Positions 1 through 10,831 of a stretch of 35,042 bases of DNA are shown here, piece after piece. A program made the position numbers and the translations under genes. The notes under the pieces were generated by a model that saw only the letters and a program-made list of their open reading frames with translations, made no database searches and had not been told where the DNA came from. Source of the DNA: Apostichopus californicus (Eukaryota; Echinodermata; Holothuroidea; Aspidochirotida; Stichopodidae); NCBI GenBank assembly GCA_020650975.1, contig JAIPMN010003379.1, forward strand, positions 1-35,042. Reading direction: 5' to 3'. How positions within the stretch are numbered: the first letter of the stretch is position 1; each line of letters begins with the position of its first letter.

Positions 1-2380
1 TCAATGTAAACAAGGCCAAGTGCAGATCCCATCCATTCCTTACTTTAAGTTTTAAAGTGTTTTAAGTATTTGAGAAATGTTTTGAATGTTTGGCAGTGCT
101 TCTAAACTTAACAACTCGTTTTCTTTCGTTGAAATTTAACCTACAGGTAAGAAATATGTTATTGTTGTATACTGCCATCATTCCTGTACATGCATAAGCG
201 CGACTCCTGAACCTGAAGTTAACTTTAGTTAATGCTGGTATTTGAGACGTTGTTAAAAATGATTCACAGTACATTCTTAAATTATCAAAATTATAGGTAC
301 GAAGGTATAGAAAAACTCACCTAATTAAGATAAAGCTGAGCAGGAAAACCAAACAACTTGATCAGGCCACTCTCTCCCCCCCCCCCCTCCCCCCAGTCCC
401 CTTACATTTATGTAGAATATGATCATTGAACATGTTACATGGACTGAGGTAGCACAAGTTCCTTCGAAAGGGAAGAGAAAACATACATGATCTTGGTTAA
501 CGGTTGTTGAGTGATTGACTATGTACTGTGTAGAAAAAATAATACACATGATCTAAGCTAATCAAGACTGAGCATATTGTGGCATGTATTATGTTTAGAA
601 ATGTGCCTTTTAGTACAGGAATATAATTTGTGTAGGTGGCTCATACTGGGATCATTTGTAAAGGCTTTTAAAAACTTGAATAGAAGTCTGCTACTTCTCT
701 AATCAAGTGTTACTTTGTTTATTTTGAAATTATAAGGCTTCAAAATGTGTGTGTCCTATAAGCAAGGATCATTTATTTATATTTCTTAGGGTCATTTAAA
801 AATATATTATTTGCTGTTAAACTATAAAATGTAGAATTAAACTTGATAAGACAGACTTGCTACTGATGAGTTTTTCATCTGCAGTTAAAGCAATATAGTT
901 ATTATTGGTGTGACATTTTGCAGTAACTCATAGTGATACATTGCATTATCAGATTCCATATTTCAAAAGATACAATGAATCAAGTATCGCCTTTCATTGA
1001 CAACTATGTCTTGCGTACCTTTTATAATCACCTTGTATTTTTAGTTTAATTTTATTTTGTTGATTCGTTTAAACAGTTATGGCATGGCACGATAGACATG
1101 TCCTCCTGAAGTGTTATAGACGATTAATGCACGTTTGAGATAAACAGTGAAACCACCATCAAAACTTAGGATTTGTAACGACAAGTTAAGATGTTCGTTA
1201 GTAGAAATGATTTCTATTTTTGAAAATTTTTATATTAGAATATGCTGGTAAAATGTTTGGATTAGAGTATGCTGCACCAATATGGTTTTGACCTTCCCAT
1301 ATCATTTTGAGTTCTTTCTGCAACTTGTAGCAACTTTAATTTTATTGCAATAACCTTATCTTATTTAGGAAATCTCTTGTAAATGGTCATGTGGCCACAC
1401 CACAAGATTAAAGTCTGACTCCAGTGGTATATCGTGAATAGACGTGATTACCATAAAGCTATCCTATTTGCTATTATAGCTAGTAATTTCATTGTTTAAT
1501 TATCTCCACTTATCCAATCCCTCCCAAAGACATGGAGACTTAACATAATAGGAGGTTGTATCTAGCCTGTCTCAGAGAAGTAAAATCAATATCATGTATT
1601 AAGGAAACAGGATAGGCCTCTATTGTGTGAGACACCTGCCTAATCAAACAGTTGAATCCATTAGTTGAAAATTACCTCACCCTTCATGGTAGGGGAGTAC
1701 AAAAGGCCAACAACAAGGAGTGATAAATTCATTATCATAACAATAGGTCATTGTTAGCTAACAATTGGCCACATGCCTGAAGTGAAGTAACTTGTGGAAT
1801 GGAAGTGGCGGTTTGTTTACAAACCTGCAAATAAAGGAGTCCTTCTAAGCAGTGGCAAAGTAGTTCTGTCGTTAGTGTACTCAAAGTCAAAATTTGCCGA
1901 ATTTACTGCTTCGCTTTTCGCTCAAGGTGGTAGTTCTTGGCATAATAGAGCTCGTTGCCTCGTTAAAGTAATACATTGCCTCAAGGAAATACAGGAAAAT
2001 TTATTTCTTCATCGGAAAGTTCTATATTTTGTGTTTTTATGGAGCAATTAATTTTCATTTTGTGATTGGATTATTCCTCTATATTGTGTTATAAGTTTGC
2101 GTTTTACTTTGTTTTCGGATATAAGAACAACTGTGACAATGAATCTACATCTTAAACGAGGATTCAGATCAGACTAAGATCATCTCAGATTGTTTGTTCA
2201 TATCTTTGAAACATGTTTTTTTGTGGTAGGTCTTTGCAAGCTATATTTTAATCTGCTTAATTTAATTTCATTCACTTATTTTTCTTTTCAATTAGGGCCT
2301 TTTGTTTAATATATTAAAGCAATAATCAATAAGCAATAATTATAATCACATTGTTATACCCATACTATCATTGTCTTCAG
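1..2380. other. Non-coding stretch, no gene recognised
   Basis: AT-rich sequence with stops frequent in all frames. The open frames here (for example 1794-2051 on the plus strand, 85 codons) show no recognisable domain, no convincing start context and no flanking splice sites. The only marked structure is the C-rich tract near 373-401. It could be intergenic or intronic sequence of a gene extending beyond the window; the sequence does not decide. Confidence 0.6.
373..401. repeat. C-rich low-complexity tract
   Basis: A run of twelve C (376-387), then T and six more C, then AGTCCCC. The minus strand is a G-run capable of forming a G-quadruplex. It is a simple low-complexity tract. Confidence 0.85.
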
Positions 2381-2434
2381 ATTTCAGTCAGTCTGCAACA
2401 TGAGTTAGTTATATACCAGACTTGTATAATACAG
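2381..2434 (+). other. Candidate 54-bp exon (weak)
   Basis: The segment is preceded by a pyrimidine-rich acceptor ending in cattgtcttcag and followed by the donor ACAG/GTAAAG. It is exactly 54 bp, so skipping it would keep frame, and one frame is open (it begins ISVSLQHEL). The splice signals are reasonable, but short segments bounded by AG and GT occur by chance, and I see no partner exon nearby. It could be a coding microexon, a UTR or lncRNA exon, or nothing. Confidence 0.15.
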
Positions 2435-4420
2435 GTAAAGGTACTAGCTGGAGTACAAGCACAACCAGAGAAAGCCTTGGTACACAGCTCTACCCACAAG
2501 ACTTACAAGCCTGTTAATTTGCATTTATAGTTTCCTTAATTAGTACTGGAAATGCCCTGGGGTCCGAATAGGAGTGCAAATCAACAAACCTGAGAAGGAG
2601 TATTCAACTATTGTAGAGTACAAGTGTGAATACAGACTCAAAACAAGTCTGACTTGCTCATCAAATGATTCAATCAGATGTTTGTAAATAAATGGTTAGG
2701 TTTCAGAAGTATGGAAGGTCGAATAGGGGAGAAACAGAGTGACAGATCTTTTAATATCCTTATCGAATTGACAGTTGCTCAATCAAGTTATCAGCCTCAA
2801 ATCAAACAAGTAGTATAAATGTTGTCTTTTCTTAATTCCTCTGTTACCATACATATACTTCACTAGTTCTTTTCATTTATCGTCCAATCAAATAATGCTG
2901 CTTGTCATCTACCTAGTCTGTGCTGTATATAGCTATACCTTCACCTCCATTCCCCCTGGCCCCGTTACCCCCTTCCCTGAACATCTTTCATGTAGACCCT
3001 AGCCCTCTCCTGGGTCATTTCTCGTCTTTGAAAACAACCACTTTGGAAGTTTAATCACCCACCCCCCCTTCCTCCTCCCCTGTCAATTGTAACAATAGTC
3101 TTGTTATATATGGTTCCACTCATGAACAGGTATTTGTAATATTATACCGTTCATAAACCCATAGATATGTATCAGGTGTGACACTCCACGCTGTGTAGTC
3201 AATACAAATAGACATTGGGTAGATAACTTACTGTACATGTCAACGAATACATGTACAATGCTTAAGCAGCCTTGAGCAACGGGCATCTTACCTCTGATCA
3301 GCTCTAAGCCTGAGGTGAATTTTAAGTATTTACCCAAACTGTTTATATTTGTATGCAAAAGTTTGTTTCTGAAAGTGATTTCTTTAAATGAAAACTTTGG
3401 AAAAATTTTGCTTTAACCAACCATTCAGGGAGTCATCCATAAGGCCCTCTAGGACCACTAGATATTTTAGGAGCTCTGTGAGAGTGAATTCTGAATCGGA
3501 ATAAATTTCTTTCCCAAATTGTGAAAATTTTCCCAATCAAATCATCCTCGTCTCTCTATAGTAACCAGCTAATACACCTTGCAATATCTCAAGGGCATTT
3601 TGTTTCTTACTTACTCTATGAAATTTATATGGCTGAAAAAGGATTCCCTGGTTCATGAACCAGAATATAACAAAACAGTAAAGATGTAATCCGATTGCAC
3701 AGCAGTGTGCCTTGAAGTCTGATGAAATCAATATCCAGAGTATCTCACTTGTCTCTCAGGTTCATCCCTGGAAGGCTCTGGGGTTTGGTCGAATCAGGAT
3801 GATGTAATTAACTGGGTGTCACCTCTCTTATAAAGGGATAATCTCTATTCTTTTGACCTCAATTAAGGTTAGCAGACTGATAAGGATCAAAATAGAGCTT
3901 TGGGTGAATTAAATGGCTGCACAGGGGAGCTTAAAATGTTACATCATAGCTGATAGTAAAGTACATTGACTATGTAAATGGCAATGAAAGTAATGGTACA
4001 ACAGGATTCCTGTGAACATTGCCAGAAGATGTGGATGATTTGCAGGAAATCTCAGATATCATATTTTCTGCTCATAGTGGTCATTTTTTTTTTCAACTGT
4101 ATTTGAAACCTCTAATTAAAGTCTAGTGCAATTCTTTTCCTTTACTCGTTTCATTTAACTGCAATGTGCATTCAGTTGTAATATTCTATTGTTAGATCTG
4201 ACTAGTCCATATAATTTTCACACATTTCTCCATGTAACTAAGTGATATGTCTGGTGGCAACTGTAGGCTACTTATAGTGTCATTATCAACCGTGTTTACA
4301 TTAATGAATATTTTACATTCCCACAAATCTAATACACTTTGTTCACTTGCATACCTCTTGAGGTGTATTTCTTCCTGGTAAGTTTGGTGTCCATTGAAGT
4401 ATCCGACTATGTATTCAGGA
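2435..4420. other. Non-coding stretch with pyrimidine-rich patches
   Basis: No gene recognised. C/T-rich patches occur at about 2940-3085 (CCCCC-type runs near 2952, 2969 and 3063). The minus-strand open frames at 3104-3358 and 3537-3731 have no domain signature and no splice context. Confidence 0.55.
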
Positions 4421-4484
4421 GGTGATTTGTGTGTCCGGTGATTTGTGTGTCCGGTGATTTGTGTGTCCGGTGATTTCTGTGTCC
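4421..4484. repeat. 16-bp tandem repeat, 4 copies
   Basis: Four head-to-tail copies of GGTGATTTGTGTGTCC start at 4421, 4437, 4453 and 4469. The last copy differs by one base (TTTCTG for TTTGTG). Because 16 is not a multiple of three, the minus strand stays open through it in two frames as ITGHTNHRTHKSPDTQ-like peptides. These are repeat artefacts and not protein. Confidence 0.95.
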
Positions 4485-5022
4485 GTGAATATTGGAGTAC
4501 TGTACCACCAGATTGTAGCAAATTTGAAACCAAAGGCAGCTTGTAAAATGAGAAAATATCAAACCTTTTGTTGGTTTTGAGAACTCACTATTAATTTTAT
4601 GTGAAAGGTGTATGGGCAAGAGAATTTTCTTAAGGTTAATATTGAATCTTCAATATCTTATTTTAAATATTCTAATATAATATATACTTTTCATTCTCGC
4701 TGTTAGTTTTATCAGTTGCAGTTTATTTGAAGTAATGTAACTGTACTTATATCAAAAACTTTTTGGGAACACCACTGGAACCTAATTGACCTATGGAAGA
4801 CTTGTAGCTCCTGGCTGGCAAAATCCAGCATGCTATAGGTGGGAATGCAGAAAGGTGTTGTGAGGGTCATCTTCATACATAGGAGACCAATTTGATTTGG
4901 GGGGGCTGTAACGACTTGCCCGAAAAATATAACCAAAATTTTTCGCGCGCTCCACGCGTGTTCAACATCTTAATGTGCATATCATATAAGCATTCATATA
5001 AGCATTCAAAAAAAATTTCGTT

Positions 5023-5040
5023 GGGGGGCTGCAGCCCCCC
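5023..5040. repeat. 18-bp perfect palindrome
   Basis: GGGGGGCTGCAGCCCCCC is its own reverse complement and lies inside the transposon fragment. It could form a cruciform or a very stable RNA hairpin, and it probably marks a terminal or subterminal part of the element. Confidence 0.95.
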
Positions 5041-5052
5041 CAGCCCCTCCGC

Positions 5053-5079
5053 CTCCTACGCCTCCTACGCTTCCTACGC
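5053..5079. repeat. 9-bp tandem repeat, 3 copies
   Basis: CTCCTACGC occurs at 5053 and 5062 and TTCCTACGC at 5071. The copies are part of the end of the transposon fragment and explain the SYASYASYA peptide seen in one frame. Confidence 0.9.
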
Positions 5080-5085
5080 CTATGT

Positions 5086-8000
5086 CTTCATAAATAGCTC
5101 CCAAAGTAGACCATACCAAATCATTGCTCAAAGCATTTTAGAATTGCCGTCCCCAGAGGTTATGAGACATATAATGAATTCCCACATATTGAGGGAGGGC
5201 TCAGTAAAGACCTGTAGGTGAATCATAGCCAAATGAGAAAATACAGTGAGGGTGCAAGTAATATACTTGAAAATCAGTGACCATAAATTGACTTCCTAGC
5301 ATATTTCAGAGCAAACCTCCTTGACTTTCACACACACCAAACCTATAACTCATTATATCATACAGAGAATTATTATCAAGTCAGTGAACCTGTGCTCCCA
5401 ATTCCACTTCAGAAAACAGTTCAAGATTCTAATAGTTACATTGAACTCCAATTTCTGATGTGCCCAGCAAAATAACATCATCACCGTTTCCAATTCCAAT
5501 AGATGTAAGGGGGAGGACATTTATATGTCATCCAAATATGGAGCCTCCCTGTCTAAAGAGCAATGTCTTCAGCAGTAAACCAGCAGTAGATACTCTTGAA
5601 ATTGAGATCTAATGTTGGTAATTATCGTGTAACGACTCTCCCAGCACCATATGTCTTTATCTCCAAAATAAAATAATATCTGCTATGCAATTGTAATATG
5701 TACCCTCAAGGGATATCCAGGGAAGATGTTGTGGCCAATCGCTTTTTAGTCGATCTACTCATGCTCAAACATTTCTCTACCCTGGGGAGGAAATCGGTGT
5801 AATTATCAAAGCGATGCCACACAAAGTTCTGTGCTCCCTCAGCTAATGAGTTTTGTTGATACTGCTTGTATACAAACTGTTAGTTTCGTTGTCACTATTA
5901 TTATATATCAAGTACAAATCATTGCAGACCGTCAGAGTGCTACGATTTAATAATTGTAGTTCTTCAGCGTGTACAGTTTACTTTGCCACTCTCTTACCTG
6001 TCTCCATGCATCTCTACATATCATGCACTCTGCCATCTACCTACACTACATGGCTGGAAAGCAAAAAAAGAGAAATTATGGAAAAACTAGACAAATTACT
6101 GAAAATTGAGATGAGTTCCTTCTTGTAGTAGCATTTCATTTTGAATTCTTCAGTGGTGATATAGAAACATTTCAATTCTGAATTTGCAAATGTGAAGCCT
6201 ATAGATATAGATTTTCAAACCCTGTATTTTTTTCATGGTTTCTACAGGGTTGGACTTTCCCTAGGACATGTCTGTTCTTCTGCATATCTTCAAAAGATCT
6301 AATGTAACAAAACACCATATATCAACAATTTTCATTCTATGTCAGGAATGTTGCTTTTTAGGGGAAAAAAAATGAAATAAACCCAATTAAGAGATCATTT
6401 GCTGGCACAACTAATATAAACATTGCAGTGACATTGAAATGTTTTTCTCCATAGGGATTGCTTTAATTTGTCACATATTTTGTAAATTTCTGTGATTAGA
6501 ATGCATCATGTTCGGTTTTGTTTATATATTGCAATTATAAATGCTGTTTATGTATCCTACCGTTGAAGTTCAATCAACCCCCGGAAGAAGTGCCCTAAGT
6601 AGCAGAAAATTAGACCAACTGATAACAATTTCATTTCACTCACTCACTGCGGTCCTGACTTTGATTTTTTAATTTTTTTTAGCGTTACTCTGAGAATTCT
6701 GAACTCCTCAAAGCCATTAAGCTATTATTGCAGCTCAATTACCCATGGGAAGGTTCATTCTCAGAGAGATCTTTCAGCCTTGATTTCTGATTCAGAATTG
6801 AATTTTTTTGTCCTTTCCAAATCAGTGAACCAATCTTTTGGCTTGGATGGTTGAGCTGGATGAATTCCATCCTCTCACTCTGTTTTCATATTCCTAGCAG
6901 AGGATAAAGTCCCAACCTTTTATTTTTAGTAGTAGCAGTAGAGAGAGAGAGAGTTGCATGGTACAGTAATTGGAATGTATATGAGCTGTACATGAGGTCA
7001 GTGCAATTAATTAACTGGCTATATGGCTATTTTTAGTACCTTTAGGTCACAAACCTATGATCAGGGTGCTAATTTCGCTACCAATTGGTTTCTGTACAGG
7101 AAAGGAGTGTTGATTGATTAGTAACATGGTTGGAATATAATTAATCACCATACAGACGAATATGATTGGTGATATACACAAATGGAACATGCACTGAATT
7201 GTTAGGTGATTATTCATGACATTATCAAAACCAACATCATTCATCTAATAAACCAATTAAATGCCATTTGTAATGATTTCAGTAATTTAATGTTAGGTGA
7301 AATGTATGATGATGGCTGACTGTTTTTAATTAAAGAAGGTTAATTAATTTGCTGTTTGTCTGTCAGGGCTTGAAATTTCTTTTATCGTTGCCAGAATGAC
7401 AGATTTGAGTCCATCTAGAATGTATTAAAATGTGTACTGGAATTAGTTTGAGTAATTTCGTATGCTGTAAATATCAGTACCTTGGAAGTTGGACTTGATG
7501 TGGAATGCTCCTTTAAAGCAGCCCTTGACTTTATTTTCAAGGCTTTCCTGATGTTCAAGTTTCCCTCTATTTTGGTACAATGTAGATCATTAGCTTGGCA
7601 ATGCAGTCAAATTTCAACTGATGCAAGGAAAGTTTGAAGTTTGAAGGGTAAAGAAATGTTAATTATCTAAACAATTTCTGTAATTACTTTTAAATTAACA
7701 GCGATCAATTTGGCGGTAGGTTTCATATCAAAACCTGCTTTTGACCAAATTCTAAAAAAGCTTCTTTAATACAAATTTGATGATGATGATGCAGTTATTC
7801 TCAGTCCAGGCCTTAACTTATCAAGTTAGTCCGTTGCTTTGTAAATTAAACTCTATATCAATGATTGGACATGTCCAGCTGACTTTTCACTGAAGCAAAC
7901 AGAACATCACTCTATTTATCCTTGGTTAATTATTCCTCACACTTTGTCATCCATCCTTTGTAAATAAAGACCTCTCTTCAAACCTAGTACCTGTATAAAC

Positions 8001-8300
8001 TGTATTATAATTGACATGTACATCCTCTTTTGAAATTGAGTAGACCTTAAACTATAAGGCAATCATAGATAATATAGTTTGTTAGTGCAAAATCCCTCAA
8101 TCCTCCCAAGGATGGGATGATACTGTAATCTTTTAGGAATGGTCTTCAAATTATCTTGGGTTGTTATTCAAAATCGTAATCTGAACAAATACCCAAGGTT
8201 ACCTTCAGAATTCAGTTTACTGAACCATAATTCGAAATTGTATAAATGTGTTCAATTCCAACGCATAAATAATTTACTAAGAGAAATGGATATTACCACT
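5086..8300. other. Non-coding stretch, no gene recognised
   Basis: AT-rich with low CpG (about five CpG in 6301-6960). The longest frames (5853-6128 plus, 7047-7244 minus) have no recognisable domain. A (GA)n microsatellite sits at 6938-6953. Nothing else stood out. Confidence 0.55.
6938..6953. repeat. (GA)n microsatellite
   Basis: About eight AG dinucleotides follow an AGTAGTAGCAGT stretch. Confidence 0.9.
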
Positions 8301-8393
8301 TTGGAGGTTGGAGAAGGAGGAGTGGAGGTGGAAGGGGAGTGGGGGGAGTGGGGGAGGGGAGGGGGAAGGGGAGGGGGAGGTGGAGGGGAAAGG
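8301..8393 (+). repeat. G/A-rich polypurine tract with many G-runs
   Basis: Over 90 bases the plus strand is almost all purine, with repeated GGGGA and GGAGG blocks and more than ten G-runs of three or more. It is a strong G-quadruplex and triplex (H-DNA) candidate. It accounts for the glycine/glutamate-rich part of the open frame at 8139-8510. Confidence 0.9.
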
Positions 8394-8999
8394 ATGAAAG
8401 TCAAAGGAAGAGGAAGCCTGAGTCTGTCCTATGTTTCTGGGTTTCTTTCTAGTTGTGATGTGTGTGCCTTAGGAAGATTAGTGTCCATAGATGATATTAA
8501 GACACTGTAACATAAACTTTCCAATCACAAAAATGTTCAAACAATTCATAGTCATTTAGAAACTCTAGTATTAAAACTGTTTCGCTGACTTGATACTTAA
8601 ATGAATGATAAAGGCTATACAATGCATGGTCACTCAAAACAACACTGTAAGAGTAGCTATATATCTGATATGCCTTCTTATTGGTTCTTCAGTTTCTCAT
8701 CCTGTTCTGCACGTGACTCTGGCCAAACAGACCAGTCCTAATGTCCTCAAATGAACTGGGAACAGCCAGGCTCTTGGTCTCTTTATTTGGATTGAAATTA
8801 AATACAACAGGAGAGAAATATTGCAGAAATAAATGAAGTCAGTTGTAGCTTCCAATTTTCAGAGTAAATTTTGGATGTTGACAGATAAACCGCAGCAAAT
8901 GAAAGCAAATGATGGACAGGCATGAAATTGGAAGTACTCTAATTATATGGCCAAAATAGCTAAAAATTACCTAGAGATTTATTCTTGATGAAAGCATTA
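8394..8999. other. Non-coding stretch with one isolated acceptor-like site
   Basis: No gene recognised. A good-looking acceptor (gggtttctttctag, ending at 8452) is followed by a short open frame to a TAA at 8508-8510, reading CDVCALGRLVSIDDIKTL. No partner donor in phase could be assigned, so I do not call an exon. Confidence 0.4.
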
Positions 9000-9081
9000 T
9001 TGGTTAATGAATAATATATTTTTATGTACATATGAAGTTGCTGGTAAATGAATAATATGTTTTAATGTACATATGAAGTTG
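9000..9081. repeat. 41-bp tandem duplication
   Basis: Two adjacent copies (9000-9040 and 9041-9081) share AATGAATAATAT and ATGTACATATGAAGTTG, differing at a few bases. This is a recent local duplication. Confidence 0.9.
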
Positions 9082-9179
9082 TAACACTGAGTGTGTGAAT
9101 TGTTCTTGAGCTTGGGAAATTTTAATACTAGTATATTATTAGTGCAAAATAATGTACTTAGACTTGTACTGCTACTGGT

Positions 9180-9527
9180 ACATGTACTCATGCTGTTACT
9201 CATACCAAGGGGGACTTCTACCGGTACTTGTACTCATGCTGGTACTCATACCAAGGGGGACTTCTACTTGTTTACTCATGCTGGCACTCATACCAAGGGG
9301 GATTTCTACCGGTACTTGTACTCATGCTGGTACTCATACCAAGGGGGACTTCTACCGGTACTTGTACTCATGCTGGTACTCATACCAAGGGGGACTTCTA
9401 CCGGTACTTGTACTCATGCTGGTACTCACACCAAGTGGGACTTCTACCGGTACTTGTACTCATGCTGGTACTCATACCAAGGGGGACTTCTACCGGTACT
9501 TGTACTCATGCTGTTGTACTCATACTC
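9180..9527. repeat. 46-bp minisatellite, about 7 copies
   Basis: The unit contains GCTGGTACTCATACCAAG, then GGGGACTTCTACCGGTACTT. Copies are highly similar; the second is shortened to about 42 bp and the sixth carries CACACCAAGTGGG. Each full unit includes the palindrome TACCGGTA. Because 46 is not divisible by three, every forward frame cycles through all three translations of the unit. This produces three long overlapping open frames (9091-9576, 9152-9553, 9228-9548) that are artefacts. Confidence 0.95.
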
Positions 9528-10243
9528 CCAGTCTATTGCACATTGTAATATAAAAATTCTCACCAAACTAAACTAATTAAATGAGTAGAGCACTTGATTA
9601 TTCCATTCTTAATATGTCTTTGTCCAGACACTTGCCATATTCATCACATAGACATAGCAAGTAATTCTAGACAAGTTAATGGATTGTATAATGTTAGTAC
9701 CTGAGTTGATGTACCGAGGGGAAGGCAAGAAGCTCCTTTAACACCTCCTACAGTCTGCCAAGTTCCTGGCTGACACTGAATGCTTAGTCATATCCCAGAG
9801 GTAATAATATTGCATGGTTACTTGATAGGTGTCATTGAAACTATATTGATAACCATGAAAATAAAATTGAATGTTCCAGAAAAATATTGTCACATTCCTC
9901 CACCCACTTGAACATCTGATTCAGACAAACCATGAATATAAAAAGTTAAATCTCACCCAAGATAATCCTTGAACTGGGTTATTTTAAAGGAATAACAATA
10001 GTGCTTTTGAATGTAAATATTTTTAATTCAAACCAAAAAAAAAGGGGGGAAAGGAAGAAGAAAAGAAAAACAGACTGAATAATGGGAAAGAAAACAAAGT
10101 ACAAAGACAGGATGAAATGTGACCTTTGACCTACATACATTCATGTCATCCAGGGTTGTCTTTGGTATTTTTATTGTCTAAGTACTTGTTTTGATATTGT
10201 GTCCATTGTCAATGCATTCTCAATACACTTTTAATCATAGTTT
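9528..10243. other. Non-coding stretch
   Basis: No gene recognised. A purine-rich block occupies 10034-10071. Confidence 0.55.
10034..10071 (+). repeat. Polypurine A/G tract
   Basis: An A-run followed by G6 and GAAAGGAAGAAGAAAAG. Simple low-complexity sequence. Confidence 0.85.
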
Positions 10244-10278
10244 AACCAGGGAGCTGCTACTCTAGCAGCTCCCTGGTT
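10244..10278. repeat. Perfect inverted repeat, 16-bp stem, 3-nt loop
   Basis: AACCAGGGAGCTGCTA (10244-10259), loop CTC, then its exact reverse complement (10263-10278). Pairing continues for a few bases with one mismatch. The stem is about half GC in an AT-rich setting. It is too short for a normal miRNA precursor. The likeliest origin is a foldback transposon or a collapsed palindromic element. Confidence 0.95.
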
Positions 10279-10357
10279 TAACAATGGGAACTTTTCACTG
10301 TACGTTTTTGATCGGTAGGAAGAATCTGCCATAATAGCAAATTTAACTTGTTTTAGT

Positions 10358-10387
10358 AGAGGGAGGGGATGTGGGGGGGGGGTGGGG
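10358..10387 (+). repeat. G-rich tract
   Basis: AGAGGGAGGGGATGT is followed by a run of ten G, T and GGGG. It is a G-quadruplex candidate. Confidence 0.85.
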
Positions 10388-10542
10388 AATACCTTGTACA
10401 GGTGGTATATTATATTGTCAAACTTTACTGACATCTGCAAAGTCCCAGTAGCAGGGAGGGGAAGGCCAGGTGGGAAGGCACAACATTTTCTGATCTTGTT
10501 TCATTGGTTGTGGCAGACTGTTTTGTGCAGAAAATATATGGT

Positions 10543-10831
10543 AAACTTACGGTTACATCTCTATGTTCCGACGTCTCTATGTTCCGACGTCTCTATATTC
10601 CGACGCCTCTATGTTCCAACAAAAAGACATAAAATCTTTTGTACCAAGAAAACAATTTTTCAGACCCCAATATTTTTGTGACCAAAATTGTTTTGGACCA
10701 AAATTGTTTTCCGAAAAAAAAGGGAGAAAAAATGTGACCCAAACAGTACTTGTGACTGAAAATTGCTTGTGACCACCAACAAAAAATGAGTCCCAAAAAA
10801 AGTCGGAACATAGGTATGTAACCAAACTTAC
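10543..10831. mobile_element. Complete MITE with 8-bp target-site duplication
   Basis: A 273-bp element (10551-10823) is flanked by exact 8-bp direct repeats AAACTTAC (10543-10550 and 10824-10831). Its termini are 22-bp inverted repeats starting GGTTACAT and ending CTATGTTCCGAC inward, with two mismatches at positions 9 and 11 (10551-10572 against 10802-10823). The interior is low-complexity, with recurring GTGACC and ACCAAAATTGTTTT words, and encodes no transposase. An 8-bp duplication fits hAT, P or Merlin-type transposons. The GG start is less usual for hAT, so I leave the superfamily open. The several open frames inside it are not genes. Confidence 0.9.
10559..10620 (+). repeat. Subterminal 16-bp tandem repeat in the MITE
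   Basis: CTCTATGTTCCGACGT starts at 10559 and 10575, with variants at 10591 (TATATT) and 10607 (CCAAC, shortened). The unit overlaps the inner half of the left terminal repeat, so the left end carries several copies of the motif that the right end carries once. These may be multiplied transposase-binding sites. Confidence 0.9.

Larger units (their letters stand above)
4893..5085 (-). mobile_element. Fragment of a dispersed transposon, G/C-run termini
   Basis: The segment runs from a G8-containing block (about 4899-4906) through a CpG-containing middle (TTTTTCGCGCGCTCCACGCG) to a G/C palindrome and CCTACGCCTATG. Read on the minus strand, it starts ATAGGCGTAGGAAGCGTAGG. Similar ends are common on non-autonomous elements scattered through marine invertebrate genomes; that is recollection, not a search result. 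The internal duplication ATATAAGCATTC x2 (from 4986) is further low-order repetition. I saw no clear target-site duplication, so the true ends and superfamily are uncertain. The 109-codon open frame at 4892-5221 is a by-product. Confidence 0.5.

Noticed and set aside
4192-4619. Minus-strand frames with ITGHTNHRTHKSP repeats
   Set aside because: Produced by the 4 x 16-bp tandem repeat; no coding support.
8139-8510. Glycine/glutamate-rich 123-codon frame
   Set aside because: The rich part is the polypurine tract, and the flanks show no coding character.
9180-9527. CRISPR-like array
   Set aside because: Units are contiguous with no unique spacers, and the context is a eukaryotic genome.
9091-9576. 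Three overlapping Thr/Gly- and Tyr/Ser-rich open frames
   Set aside because: All three are the same 46-bp minisatellite read in rotating frames.
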